From the NCBI RefSeq assembly GCF_022321485.1, contig NZ_JAKOGG010000004.1, positions 1 through 50,155 of the forward strand: DNA of 50,155 bases, given 5' to 3'. The DNA comes from Shewanella electrica (GTDB taxonomy: Bacteria; Pseudomonadota; Gammaproteobacteria; Enterobacterales; Shewanellaceae). The first letter of the stretch is position 1, and every line of letters starts with the position of its first letter. Shown here piece after piece: positions 1-8,948 of this stretch. The position numbers and the translations under genes are program-made. The notes beneath the pieces are model-generated. The model saw only the letters and a program-made list of their open reading frames with translations, had not been told where the DNA came from and did not search any database.

Positions 1-243
<243 letters not shown>

Positions 244-714
244 ATGAAGACGCATTTGTTGCAGTTTATCCATCGTTTTATTTTGCTTGTAGCGATTGGA
301 TTATTAGTATCGGTTTATTCTGGCGTGGCATCGAACGCGACCTGGAAGGCTTTTACGCCGATAAACACTGTGTCTCATGTCATTGTGCAGCATGGCGGCG
401 CGGTGGATAGTTCTCCGGGCGATTTTGTACCGCCGGTCGAAATTCATCACCATGCCGTTACTAGCGATGGTCTTTGGTATGCACCTTCCACCAGTCAGCG
501 CTGTTTGAGCATGTCTGTACTGGCGCAGATTATTGATCCTCCAAGTTATTCACTCGCTGCTGTTTTACCTCTGCCTTTGGTGCCTCTGTTTAGCTATGGA
601 TACGCTGTTGCGTTGCCAAGCAATGCATGGACATTGAGTTATCAAAGCCATCGGCTCAGGCTTAATGGCTGGCAGGATGCCAATCTTCAATATCGATTTA
701 GCCAGCAGGCTTAG
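244..714 (+). CDS. Small exported protein, VemP-like translation-arrest (export-monitoring) peptide candidate
   Basis: It is 156 residues from ATG 244, preceded by GAGG with short spacing. An in-frame TTG at 235 would give 159. Residues 1-32 form a signal peptide: Lys2 and Arg11, a hydrophobic stretch at about 12-25, and possible cleavage after Ala29 or Ala32. No domain is recognised in the middle. The C-terminus reads HRL, three residues, then GWQDANLQY, ending about six residues before the stop. In Vibrio, VemP is a secreted peptide of about 159 residues encoded just upstream of secD2-secF2. It stalls the ribosome near its own C-terminus through a motif I recall as HRI-x-GWKETNAMY, and is released by Sec-dependent pulling. 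The match in size, signal peptide, motif and neighbours suggests the same job. That is inference; the rest of the sequence looks diverged. Confidence 0.65.
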   Translation: MKTHLLQFIHRFILLVAIGLLVSVYSGVASNATWKAFTPINTVSHVIVQHGGAVDSSPGDFVPPVEIHHHAVTSDGLWYAPSTSQRCLSMSVLAQIIDPPSYSLAAVLPLPLVPLFSYGYAVALPSNAWTLSYQSHRLRLNGWQDANLQYRFSQQA

Positions 715-848
715 TTGTTTTTGTCGCGTCGCTAATTAGCGACAACATTATTCATTAGGTAATGGATGGGAACGTCGCTACAGATGTTCTGCACTGTTGC
801 CTGTGTCTTGTGGTCAAGGCCACAGCTCAATGAGACAAAGAGCATACT
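715..848 (+). promoter_or_regulatory. Putative SD-masking RNA leader of secD
   Basis: This spacer can fold so as to hide the likely secD ribosome binding site AAGAG (838-842, six bases before ATG 849). One fold pairs 784-790 (ATGTTCT) with 839-845 (AGAGCAT), 804-808 (TGTCT) with 833-837 (AGACA), and 809-813 (TGTGG) with 820-824 (CCACA). A competing long-range pairing joins 718-725 (TTTTTGTC), only four bases after the upstream stop codon, to 834-841 (GACAAAGA). A ribosome stalled at the end of the upstream gene would cover 718-725. The perfect palindrome GTCGCTAATTAGCGAC lies at 728-743, nested with TTGTCGC (721-727) / GCGACAA (739-745). In Vibrio the VemP stall is known to unmask the secD2 site. 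The folds here were drawn by eye. Confidence 0.5.
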
Positions 849-2681
849 ATGTTAATCGATCCTATTTTGGGCGCTTCGCACAAACGTCGCCCTGCCGCTG
901 TACTCAATCACTATGCTAAGTGGAAATACTTAGTCCTCATTGTGACGTTAATCATTATGGCACTAAGCGCTTTGCCTACTTGGTTTGGGGAAGACAGTGC
1001 GATTCAGATCCCGGCCTCTGCTGGGTTACGTCTTGATAGCCAAGCTATCGCGACCACCTTACAGCAACATCAGATCGCCCTAAAGCGGTTAGATGCCTCT
1101 GCGCAGAAAACCCTTGTGGTGCTTGATGATCCACAACAGCAGACCAAAGCCAAAGCGGTATTGGCGGGTTACGCTGCCAGCCCTGACAAGCTGGCGTTAG
1201 CGCTGACACCTGCAGCGCCATCTTGGCTACTTAACCTTGGTTTTTCGCCGATAAAACTGGGCCTCGATCTTAGAGGCGGCGTGCAGTTTCTGCTTGATGT
1301 GGATGTTATGCCCGTCTATCAGCAGCAAGGCGAAGCGTTAACCAATGGATTACAGGAATTTTTGCGTAGCAAACATCTGCCCGCAGTCACTGTGCGTACG
1401 CTTAACGACGCTAGTTTACAGTTGAATGTTACTGCGGATACGAGTAGTGCCATACGCAGTTTTTTAACCGCCCAATATCCGCAGTGGCAAGTGCGCCATG
1501 ATGGCGAACAACTACTGCTACAGCTCATTGCGAAGGAGCAAGACAACTTACGCAATGAGACGGTACAGCAGAATTTGCAAATCATGCGTAGCCGTATCGA
1601 AGAGTTAGGTATTACTGAGGCATTAGTACAGCGCCAAGGTGAGAATCGTATTCGCATTGAGCTTCCCGGTGTACAAGATCCGGCTGCTGCTAAAGACGTT
1701 ATCGGTGCCACGGCGACATTGGCATTCTATGAGGTGTCGCCACGCAGTGTGGGGACGCTGTCGTTGCCAGATAACCAAGGAAGGCGGGTTAATGTGACTA
1801 AACAACCGGTTATCACTGGTGCCCATATTCTCGATGCCAGATCCGGCGCAGGAGAGATGGGCCAAGCTGAGGTCAATATCACCTTAGATGCCGTTGGCGG
1901 CAAACAGATGACGGCTTTCTCTAAAAGTCATCTCGGTAAACCCATGGCTACTGCGTTTAGTGAATATGCGCGCGATGCTGAGGGTAAGTTGACGCAGCGC
2001 ACCAAAGTGATCAGTGTGGCAACCATCCAATCGGTACTGCCTGAGCGTTTCAGAATCACAGGTGTGGGCAGCCATCAAGATGCACAGCAATTGGCGCTAT
2101 TACTGCGGGCCGGTTCCATGACGGCGCCGGTCACAATTGTGGAGGAGCGTACTATCGGCCCCAGCCTCGGTGCTGAGAACATCCACAATGGCTTTGCCGC
2201 ATTGGCGCTCGGTATGGCGGTCACCTTGTTATTTATGGCGCTGTGGTACCGTCGCCTAGGTTGGGTCGCTAACGTCGCGTTGCTTGCCAATATGGTGCTG
2301 TTGTTTGGGCTCATGGCGTTGATTCCCGGTGCAGTATTAACCTTACCGGGGATTGCTGGGTTGGTGCTAACTGTCGGCATGGCGGTCGATACTAACGTGC
2401 TCATCTTTGAACGCATACGAGATAAATTAGCCGAGGGGCGTAGTCTTGCACACGCCATCGACCGCGGCTTTGATAGCGCGTTCTCCACCATCTTTGATGC
2501 CAACTTCACCACCATGATCACCGCTGTCGTACTGTATTCCATCGGTAACGGTCCGATCAGAGGCTTTGCACTCACACTCGGTTTAGGACTGTTGACCAGT
2601 ATGTTTACCGGTATTTTTGCCTCCAGAGCCATCATTAATTTGGCCTATGGCCGTAATTTTTCTCGTGATGTAAGGATCTGA
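849..2681 (+). CDS. secD: Protein translocase subunit SecD (probably accessory copy, SecD2)
   Basis: SecD and SecF form a membrane complex that uses ion flow to pull preproteins out of SecYEG on the periplasmic side. The 610 residues are close to E. coli SecD (615). One transmembrane segment lies at about 27-46. A large periplasmic domain follows, with the P1-base motif KLGLDLRGG near 136-144. Five more segments fill about 445-600. The conserved intramembrane Asp is at 514 in GMAVDTNVLIFER (510-522). secF follows after one base. The canonical yajC-secD-secF set lies beside tgt/queA in this group. Neither yajC nor tgt is visible here, so this looks like a second, conditionally used pair, as SecDF2 is in Vibrio. 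That copy number cannot be confirmed from this window. Confidence 0.93.
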   Translation: MLIDPILGASHKRRPAAVLNHYAKWKYLVLIVTLIIMALSALPTWFGEDSAIQIPASAGLRLDSQAIATTLQQHQIALKRLDASAQKTLVVLDDPQQQTKAKAVLAGYAASPDKLALALTPAAPSWLLNLGFSPIKLGLDLRGGVQFLLDVDVMPVYQQQGEALTNGLQEFLRSKHLPAVTVRTLNDASLQLNVTADTSSAIRSFLTAQYPQWQVRHDGEQLLLQLIAKEQDNLRNETVQQNLQIMRSRIEELGITEALVQRQGENRIRIELPGVQDPAAAKDVIGATATLAFYEVSPRSVGTLSLPDNQGRRVNVTKQPVITGAHILDARSGAGEMGQAEVNITLDAVGGKQMTAFSKSHLGKPMATAFSEYARDAEGKLTQRTKVISVATIQSVLPERFRITGVGSHQDAQQLALLLRAGSMTAPVTIVEERTIGPSLGAENIHNGFAALALGMAVTLLFMALWYRRLGWVANVALLANMVLLFGLMALIPGAVLTLPGIAGLVLTVGMAVDTNVLIFERIRDKLAEGRSLAHAIDRGFDSAFSTIFDANFTTMITAVVLYSIGNGPIRGFALTLGLGLLTSMFTGIFASRAIINLAYGRNFSRDVRI

Positions 2682-2682
2682 T

Positions 2683-3576
2683 ATGAAACTCTCTTTTTCA
2701 AATAGCTGGCGTTACGCGTGCAGCGGGATATCGGTGGTTTTGATGGTGCTTTCTATCGCGATTATTGGCTGGAAAGGGCTAAATCTCGGCTTAGATTTCA
2801 CTGGCGGGGTGGTGAGCGAGATCCGCATTGATAAGCAGATTAGTGCCACCGAGATGCGGCCGCTGTTACAACAAGCCTATGGCAGTGATGTGTCTTTAAT
2901 TGCGGCTGATGAGCCTGGTCGTTGGGTATTACGTTATCCCGCAGCGGCGGGCGATACAACGCCGCCATCTTTGGCGCAAATACTGTCACCACTAAATACT
3001 TCACTGGAAGTACTCAATACCAGTATTGTCGGGCCACAGGTGGGGGCTGAGTTAGCGGAACAAGGTGCGCTAGCGTTATTGGTGGCGGTTATCTGTATCC
3101 TCGGTTACTTGTCGTTTCGCTTTGAATGGCGCTTGGCGAGCGGTGCCTTGTTTGCCTTGGTGCACGATGTGATTTTTGTGATCGCTTTTTTTGCGTTAAC
3201 GCAGATGGAGTTCAATCTGACCGTATTAGCCGCCGTGCTGGCGATTCTCGGCTATTCGCTGAATGACTCGATCATTATTGCGGACCGTATTCGAGAATTG
3301 TTGATAGCTAAGCCGCAAACGCCAGTGGCTGAGGTGAATAACGCCGCGATAGTAGCGACTTTCTCGCGTACTATGGTGACCTCGGGCACAACGTTGATGA
3401 CCGTTGCGGCGTTGTGGCTGATGGGCGGTGAGCCGCTTCAGGGCTTCTCTATCGCGATGTTTATCGGCATTTTGACGGGCACCTTTTCCTCTATTTCGGT
3501 AGGTACATCGTTGCCTGAGTGGTTGGGGCTAACCAGCGAACATTACCGACCCAAGGCGTTACCCGAAACGCCTTAA
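2683..3576 (+). CDS. secF: Protein translocase subunit SecF (probably accessory copy, SecF2)
   Basis: It is the partner of SecD in ion-driven release of exported proteins. At 297 residues it is a little shorter than E. coli SecF (323). An N-terminal transmembrane segment (about 12-30) is followed by LGLDFTGGVV, the SecF counterpart of the SecD P1 motif. A cluster of five segments comes after, with the conserved GYSLNDSIIIADRIRE helix and TSGTTLM. The start is fixed by TAAGGA (2671-2676), which overlaps the end of secD, with only one base between the genes. The two are clearly co-transcribed and probably translationally coupled, so regulation of secD initiation would also set SecF levels. Confidence 0.93.
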   Translation: MKLSFSNSWRYACSGISVVLMVLSIAIIGWKGLNLGLDFTGGVVSEIRIDKQISATEMRPLLQQAYGSDVSLIAADEPGRWVLRYPAAAGDTTPPSLAQILSPLNTSLEVLNTSIVGPQVGAELAEQGALALLVAVICILGYLSFRFEWRLASGALFALVHDVIFVIAFFALTQMEFNLTVLAAVLAILGYSLNDSIIIADRIRELLIAKPQTPVAEVNNAAIVATFSRTMVTSGTTLMTVAALWLMGGEPLQGFSIAMFIGILTGTFSSISVGTSLPEWLGLTSEHYRPKALPETP

Positions 3577-3595
3577 TGGACGTATGCAGAAGCCA

Positions 3596-3626
3596 ACTAT
3601 TCGAGGGATACTCGCCCTCGAATAGT
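3596..3626. terminator. Perfect 12-bp hairpin between secF and the chemoreceptor gene
   Basis: ACTATTCGAGGG (3596-3607) is perfectly complementary to CCCTCGAATAGT (3615-3626) across a 7-base loop. It lies 20 bases after the secF stop, between two convergent genes. Its position suggests a shared terminator, but neither side has a clear T-tract, so an RNA-stability or Rho-linked hairpin is also possible. Confidence 0.5.
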
Positions 3627-3730
3627 GGCGTATGAGCAGAGGGTTGATGTTGGTGCGTGAATGCAAATCATCAAAGACGCCAACTGGCGCAACAGCACCT
3701 GTGTTGCGTCGGTTGCCGTACCAAAGCGGT

Positions 3731-5761
3731 TTAAATCCTGAACTGACTCACTGACGCTTGTAACGCGTCAGCCAATTGGGCGACTTCATTACTGGCGCTG
3801 GCGGTTTTGCTGGCACCCGCGGTAGTTTCATCTGACAGTTGGCTGATATCAGTCAACATGGCTGAGATCTGGTTAGTGACGTGACGTTGCTCCATCGCGG
3901 CGGCGGCTATCTGTGAACCCGCTTGATGCGCCTGCTGCACGGCGTCAGTGATGGCGCGCAACGCATCTTGAGTGCTGGCGGTGCTTTCAACACATGCTTG
4001 TGCTTGCTGCTGACCTTGTGACATCACTTTGACCGCTTGTTGTGCGCCTTGTTGTAACATTTCAATCATCTGGCGGATTTCATTGGTGGACTCTTGCGTG
4101 CGCGAGGCAAGGTTACGCACTTCATCGGCGACGACTGCAAAGCCTCGTCCTTGTTCGCCTGCGCGCGCCGCTTCAATGGCTGCATTCAGCGCCAATAGGT
4201 TAGTTTGTTCGGCCACGCCTCGAATAACCTCCAAAATCGAGTCGATCGCATTGGTGTTTTGATGCAGTGAATCAATGACCTCCGTCGCTTTGATGACCTC
4301 TTGCGCCAATAACAGAATGGTCTGTTGATTCTGCGCCATGACGTTGGTCATGCTTTGGGTTTGTTCATTGGCCAGCTGGATTTGGGTTAATGCGCTATCG
4401 GCACTGTCAGAGACTTGAGCGGCGCTGGATTCTAATTGGTCCGTTGCCGAGGCGGCTTGGATAATCTGCTGCTTTTGTTGCTGGATATGATTTACGGCAC
4501 TGTCAGTCACGTGTGAGGTTTGCTCGGCTGAGCGACTGAGCTGATTGGAACGGTCAATGATGCTACTGATGACATTACGCAGATTGTTAATCAGCTGATT
4601 GCAGTTTTTGGCAACTTCGGCCAGTTCATCTTCGCCGATGTCGTTGAGTTTATGAGTGAGGTCGCCAGCGGCGATGACGTTTAAGGCCGAGTTGATGTTA
4701 TTCAGTGAGCGTTTAAGTGGCACGATCACCGCGGCAGCGACACCAATGGCAACCACAATGGCAATACACACCACAATCAAGGTGTTGACGGCTGAGTTGT
4801 CAATCTCGCCAAGGGTTTGAGCATTTAGCTGTTCAGAGAGTTGTTCTATCGCTTCAGATAGCTGCTTCATGGTCGCGACCATGGTGGCTTTCAGTTCTGC
4901 GGCTTGGCTGAGTATGGTTCTGGCGTCTTGCGCGAGCTGTAACTGCACGTCTTTCTGGGTTTGTATTGATTGCTCGCCGTTGATTTGCGCAATGAAGGTG
5001 ACAACCGTTTGCTGAAATTTGGCGAGGTTGGCGGCACTCGTTATTCCCGCCGGGGTCGCTTGTTGTTGCAGTCGTTCAGTGGCCTCCATGGTCGCATTAG
5101 CCATGTAGTTGAGTTCATTGATTAGTAGCTCAAACTTACCTTGTTCAGTCACGGCCACCAGATCGTAGAGGCTAGTCATCATTTTGTTGATATTACTATC
5201 AATGCTACTGGCTGTTTGGGCGGCTTGCTGCTGCATCGGATCATCACTTAACTCAAGATCGGTCAGTTGCATGATGGCGCTGCCAAGATCTTCATCAAGT
5301 TCGCGTTCTAGCGCTCGTTGTTGTTTTACCAATGTCTCTTGAATGTCCAATACTTGTTTGCGGTCTTGGAGTAGCTGATTGCTGAGCTGGCTAAACTGTT
5401 GGTACTGCTGCGTGAGGCTTTGCAGGTTTTCAATCACTTTGGGCTGTTGTTGTACCAGTTCTGTCAGCTTGCTGATCTCTTGATTGAAACGGGTTTGTTC
5501 CTCGGCATATTGCTTAAGGATGTCGGGCATCTGCGAGACGCTGTCATTGTAGTAGCCCACCAATAGAATACGTTGTGCTTCACCTAAGGTTGCGGTCAGC
5601 CGGGTGGTGCTAGTTAAGGTCGGAATGGTGAGCTGCTGCGTAATGGCGGTGGTGGTTTTAAGCGATTGGTTGCTTAACCAATTAACCACACCTAGCACTA
5701 ACAGCAGCAGGATCAGCGTGGTAAATCCCGCAATGATACGGGTGGAAACATTGAGCTTCAT
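3731..5761 (-). CDS. Methyl-accepting chemotaxis protein
   Basis: A transmembrane chemoreceptor that signals through CheW/CheA to steer swimming. Of 676 residues, transmembrane segment 1 is at about 11-27 and segment 2 at about 325-347. Between them lies a roughly 295-residue, almost wholly helical, Gln-rich periplasmic sensor, of the size expected for a helical bimodular (HBM-type) sensor. HAMP covers about 348-401, then comes the cytoplasmic signalling coiled coil. The conserved hairpin tip is present ([19 protein letters not shown], then [15 protein letters not shown]). There is no C-terminal NWETF-like pentapeptide for CheR tethering. The ATG follows GGAG by five bases. It is a stand-alone gene with no che genes beside it, so the ligand cannot be inferred. 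Confidence 0.93.
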   Translation of the reverse strand: MKLNVSTRIIAGFTTLILLLLVLGVVNWLSNQSLKTTTAITQQLTIPTLTSTTRLTATLGEAQRILLVGYYNDSVSQMPDILKQYAEEQTRFNQEISKLTELVQQQPKVIENLQSLTQQYQQFSQLSNQLLQDRKQVLDIQETLVKQQRALERELDEDLGSAIMQLTDLELSDDPMQQQAAQTASSIDSNINKMMTSLYDLVAVTEQGKFELLINELNYMANATMEATERLQQQATPAGITSAANLAKFQQTVVTFIAQINGEQSIQTQKDVQLQLAQDARTILSQAAELKATMVATMKQLSEAIEQLSEQLNAQTLGEIDNSAVNTLIVVCIAIVVAIGVAAAVIVPLKRSLNNINSALNVIAAGDLTHKLNDIGEDELAEVAKNCNQLINNLRNVISSIIDRSNQLSRSAEQTSHVTDSAVNHIQQQKQQIIQAASATDQLESSAAQVSDSADSALTQIQLANEQTQSMTNVMAQNQQTILLLAQEVIKATEVIDSLHQNTNAIDSILEVIRGVAEQTNLLALNAAIEAARAGEQGRGFAVVADEVRNLASRTQESTNEIRQMIEMLQQGAQQAVKVMSQGQQQAQACVESTASTQDALRAITDAVQQAHQAGSQIAAAAMEQRHVTNQISAMLTDISQLSDETTAGASKTASASNEVAQLADALQASVSQFRI

Positions 5762-5825
5762 AAGGACTCCGTAATAGTGGTCAGCCGTGATGGCTTAGCA
5801 AATACGGAGCGGCTTATGACTTGTG

Positions 5826-6641
5826 CTATTTAATGGCGTTCTGAGTGATAAACTGATTTGCTTCCAGATGCCACATGGTCATAAATTCTCCCCAGCAGCA
5901 ACCAGTATCTAATGGCATAAACTCATGATTGGTTGACTGTCCCATCAGCGCCGCCCAGTGACCGAACACTTTGGTGGTGCCTTGGCTACTAGAAGGGAAG
6001 CTGTACCAAGGTTTGAGATCTGCACGAGTGCTCTGGGATGGCGGTAACTTACATGAAAAATCCAGCCGTCCGTCAGAATAAAGATAGCGCATTCTGGTAA
6101 GAGCGTTGATGCAATATCGCAATTGGGCAAATCCGCTAAGCTGGTCGTTCCAGCCTTCGGGCTCGTTGGTATACATCTTTTGCAGGATTTCTTGCACGTA
6201 GTCAGGCCGCTGTAATGCGTTAGCCACTAAATCCGCTTCCTGCTGCGCGGTGGCAATATCCCACTGTGGTGGTATGCCTGCGTGGGTCATCACGATTCGG
6301 TGTTCTGGCAGTTGCTGAATAAGTGGTTGCTGTCGCAGCCAATCAATAAGGCTATTAACGTCTTTAGCTGCCAGCAGTTTGGTGAGTTTATCCGAGTTTT
6401 TCACGCGGCGAAGCCCGGCATGAACTGCCAGTAAGTTAAGGTCATGGTTGCCCAGTACCACGCGGCCGGCATTATCTAGCGACTTGAAATAACGTAGCGT
6501 AGCGAGTGAATCTGGCCCGCGAGCGACTAAATCCCCCACAGCCCATAACACGTCTTTGGCCGGATTAAACGCCACACTATCGAGCAGCAATTGCAGTTCG
6601 GTAAAACAACCTTGAATATCGCCGACAAAATAATTAGCCAA
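5826..6641 (-). CDS. apaH: Bis(5'-nucleosyl)-tetraphosphatase, symmetrical (ApaH)
   Basis: It hydrolyses Ap4A symmetrically to two ADP, clearing alarmone-like dinucleotides made by aminoacyl-tRNA synthetases, and in E. coli can also remove Np4 caps from RNA. The 271-residue protein carries the calcineurin-like phosphoesterase motifs in order: GDIQG (8-12), GDLVARGPDS (36-45), GNHD (64-67) and THAG, with a C-terminal FGHWAALMG. The start is TTG, with AGGAG five bases upstream. It is the last gene of the lptD-surA-pdxA-rsmA-apaG-apaH cluster, 68 bases after apaG. In E. coli folA follows; here a chemoreceptor does. Confidence 0.96.
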   Translation of the reverse strand: MANYFVGDIQGCFTELQLLLDSVAFNPAKDVLWAVGDLVARGPDSLATLRYFKSLDNAGRVVLGNHDLNLLAVHAGLRRVKNSDKLTKLLAAKDVNSLIDWLRQQPLIQQLPEHRIVMTHAGIPPQWDIATAQQEADLVANALQRPDYVQEILQKMYTNEPEGWNDQLSGFAQLRYCINALTRMRYLYSDGRLDFSCKLPPSQSTRADLKPWYSFPSSSQGTTKVFGHWAALMGQSTNHEFMPLDTGCCWGEFMTMWHLEANQFITQNAIK

Positions 6642-6709
6642 AACAACTCCTAGGGGCCGATGATCTATCGTGTTTAATGTTTACTGCCAAAGTATCCAGT
6701 GCTGGTCAG

Positions 6710-7090
6710 CTAGTGAATAATACCTGGCACAGCTAACCGGAAAGGGGCGATCAGTACGTCAAATGTTTTGCCGTGGTCATCGACCATCTGATATTTACCA
6801 TGCATGACGCCAACAGATGTCTCTAACACCGTGCCGCTAGAATAGCGATAGGCCTCGTTCGGTTTGATGCGAGGTGTTTCGCCCACTACGCCTTCTCCTT
6901 GCACTTCACTTATTTTGCCGTTGGCATCGGTGATGATCCAGTGGCGAGTCTTGAGGGTGACCGCTTGGTCACTCAGATTGACTATGGTGATAGTGTAGCT
7001 AAATAAATGGCGGTGTTGTGGCGCTGATGATTGATCATCCAGATATTGGGTTTCAACGTGGATTTTAATGGCACTATCTTCGTTGGTCAT
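6710..7090 (-). CDS. apaG: ApaG (Co2+/Mg2+ efflux-associated ApaG-domain protein)
   Basis: A small beta-sandwich protein of unsettled function; Salmonella corD mutants link it to Co2+/Mg2+ transport, and it is always near apaH. From ATG 7090 it has 126 residues, matching E. coli ApaG (125). It contains the family core EVQGEGVVGETPRI and ends FRLAVPGIIH. GGGAAGGG stands directly upstream of this ATG. An in-frame TTG at 7108 would add six residues but lacks a site and would sit in the T-tract of a hairpin. That hairpin (7107-7131) separates it from rsmA and may lower its transcription. Confidence 0.93.
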   Translation of the reverse strand: MTNEDSAIKIHVETQYLDDQSSAPQHRHLFSYTITIVNLSDQAVTLKTRHWIITDANGKISEVQGEGVVGETPRIKPNEAYRYSSGTVLETSVGVMHGKYQMVDDHGKTFDVLIAPFRLAVPGIIH

Positions 7091-7106
7091 ATCCCTTCCC
7101 ATGATC

Positions 7107-7131
7107 AAAAGGGCCGCAGTGATTGCGGCCC
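7107..7131 (-). terminator. Terminator-like hairpin between rsmA and apaG
   Basis: Read on the minus strand, GGGCCGCA, a five-base loop and TGCGGCCC are followed by TTTT. It starts six bases after the rsmA stop codon (7137-7139) and ends just before the apaG ribosome binding site. The GC-rich 8-bp stem with a short U run looks like a partial intrinsic terminator inside the operon. Confidence 0.6.
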
Positions 7132-7136
7132 TGCTG

Positions 7137-7943
7137 TTAAGCGTTTTTACTGGTTAGCAGGTTGGCCAGTGCGACATATTGCGCCACACTGATCTGCTCA
7201 GGCCGCAGGCTGGCGTCAATATCCAGCTGGGTAAACTCTTCGTCGCTGAATAATCCTTTGAGGTTATTACGCAGCGTTTTACGGCGCATGTTAAAGGCCG
7301 TGCTAGTCACATGCTGTAACTGTTTGATGTCGTCGCATGGATAGGGCGGCTGTTCATATGGCAGCAAGCGTACCACGGCTGAGTCCACTTTGGGTGGCGG
7401 AGTAAAGCTTTCTGGCGGCACTTCGAGTACCGGGATCACTTGGCAATAATACTGTGCCATCACGGTTAAGCGGCCATAAGCTTTGCTTCCCGGCGTTGCC
7501 GACAAACGCAATACCACCTCTTTTTGCAGCATAAAGTGCATGGTGGCGATGTGTTCGGCGTACTCAAACAGATGGAACATCAGCGGCGTAGAGATGTTGT
7601 AAGGCAAGTTACCAAACACCTTTAGCTTTTTGCCCGGTTGGAGCAACTGACTAAAATCAAACTGCAACGCATCACCTTGATGAATTTCCAGTTTGTCTTT
7701 TAGCACCGGATGTTGTTTAAGGCGCTCAACCAGATCGCGGTCTAGTTCAACCACAGTCAACTTGTCGATTGACTCGGCTACCGGCTCGGTCAGCGCGGCT
7801 AGACCGGGACCGATTTCCACCATGATGTGATCATTATCGGGTGAGATCGCCCCAACAATACGGTTAATAATATTGTCGTCAGTTAGGAAGTTCTGACCGA
7901 AGCGTTTTCTGGCCGTGTGGCCAAGATGGACTTTATTGCTCAT
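7137..7943 (-). CDS. rsmA: 16S rRNA (adenine1518-N6/adenine1519-N6)-dimethyltransferase RsmA (KsgA)
   Basis: It dimethylates two adjacent adenines in the 3' terminal helix of 16S rRNA during late 30S assembly; loss gives kasugamycin resistance. The 268 residues match the usual length. Motifs include RKRFGQNFL (13-21), the SAM-binding [11 protein letters not shown], the acidic VVELDRDL, the catalytic [10 protein letters not shown], and the C-terminal helical domain with [14 protein letters not shown]. The ATG has GAGAG just upstream. It is 16 bases downstream of pdxA, as in E. coli. Confidence 0.97.
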   Translation of the reverse strand: MSNKVHLGHTARKRFGQNFLTDDNIINRIVGAISPDNDHIMVEIGPGLAALTEPVAESIDKLTVVELDRDLVERLKQHPVLKDKLEIHQGDALQFDFSQLLQPGKKLKVFGNLPYNISTPLMFHLFEYAEHIATMHFMLQKEVVLRLSATPGSKAYGRLTVMAQYYCQVIPVLEVPPESFTPPPKVDSAVVRLLPYEQPPYPCDDIKQLQHVTSTAFNMRRKTLRNNLKGLFSDEEFTQLDIDASLRPEQISVAQYVALANLLTSKNA

Positions 7944-7959
7944 TAACTCTCAATCTAAA

Positions 7960-8943
7960 TCAGTTCTTCGTCGCTAGCTCAATGGCTTTGTTCAATGCAC
8001 AGGTGAAGCTGCCGAGATCGGCTGTGCCAGTGCCAGCTAGTTCCAGTGCGGTGCCGTGATCGACCGACGTTCTTATGTAAGGAAGACCGAGGGTAATGTT
8101 TACCGCTTGGCCAAAACCCATGGATTTTAGCACGGGTAGGCCCTGATCGTGATACATAGATAGCACCACATCAGCATCTTCAAGATATTTGGGTTGGAAT
8201 AGGGTATCGGCAGGCAGCGGACCGACTAAATGTAATCCTTCGGCACGCAGTTCATCGAGTGCGGGAATCATTACGTCTAACTCTTCACGGCCAAGATGAC
8301 CATTTTCACCGGCATGCGGATTGAGACCACAAACATAGATTTTTGGCTGTTCAATCGCAAAACGTTCCACTAAGTCATGATGCAGGATGCGAATGACTTG
8401 ATGTAAGCGTTCACGGGTAATCGCTTTAGACACATAGGCCAACGGGATATGCGTGGTGACCAAGGCAACTTGCAGTTTAGGGCAAGCCAGCAGCATCACC
8501 ACATCTTTACAACCTGCTTGATGTGCAAAAAACTCGGTATGACCGGAAAACGGAATGCCCGCTTGGTTGATAATCCCTTTATGGACGGGGCCGGTCACTA
8601 CCGCATCAAATTCGCCGCTGATGTTCTTCTCGCCAGCGTAGGCCAGTGTATCGACCACGTAGTTACTGTTCTGTTCGTCTAACACACCACAGCGCGATTC
8701 CACCGCCATACTAAATGGCACAATGGTCAGAGTACCTGCCTCTTGCGGTTTTGGCGGCATGGACGGCTGATACGGTCGCAGGTGCAAGGTTAGGCCAAGC
8801 ATTCTGGCGCGGGCTTGCAGCAACGATGGATCAGCGCAAACGACTAACTCAACAGGCCAGTCGTGCTGAGCGAGTTGTACCACTAGCTCAGGTCCAATAC
8901 CGGCAGGCTCACCGGCGGTAATCGCGATACGTTTGGTAGTCAA
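7960..8943 (-). CDS. pdxA: 4-hydroxythreonine-4-phosphate dehydrogenase PdxA
   Basis: An NAD-dependent, metal-requiring enzyme of the DXP-dependent pyridoxal 5'-phosphate pathway; its product is condensed by PdxJ. It has 327 residues (E. coli 329). Recognisable elements are [13 protein letters not shown] near the N-terminus, [12 protein letters not shown], the metal-ligand segment [19 protein letters not shown], and the substrate and metal motif [11 protein letters not shown]. The start is TTG (8941-8943), with AGAGG nine bases upstream overlapping the end of surA, so the two are translationally close. Five bases separate the surA stop from this start. Confidence 0.96.
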   Translation of the reverse strand: MTTKRIAITAGEPAGIGPELVVQLAQHDWPVELVVCADPSLLQARARMLGLTLHLRPYQPSMPPKPQEAGTLTIVPFSMAVESRCGVLDEQNSNYVVDTLAYAGEKNISGEFDAVVTGPVHKGIINQAGIPFSGHTEFFAHQAGCKDVVMLLACPKLQVALVTTHIPLAYVSKAITRERLHQVIRILHHDLVERFAIEQPKIYVCGLNPHAGENGHLGREELDVMIPALDELRAEGLHLVGPLPADTLFQPKYLEDADVVLSMYHDQGLPVLKSMGFGQAVNITLGLPYIRTSVDHGTALELAGTGTADLGSFTCALNKAIELATKN

Positions 8944-8948
8944 ACTGA

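Noticed and set aside
3731-5761. Chemotaxis operon
   Set aside because: Only one receptor gene is present; none of its neighbours is a che gene.
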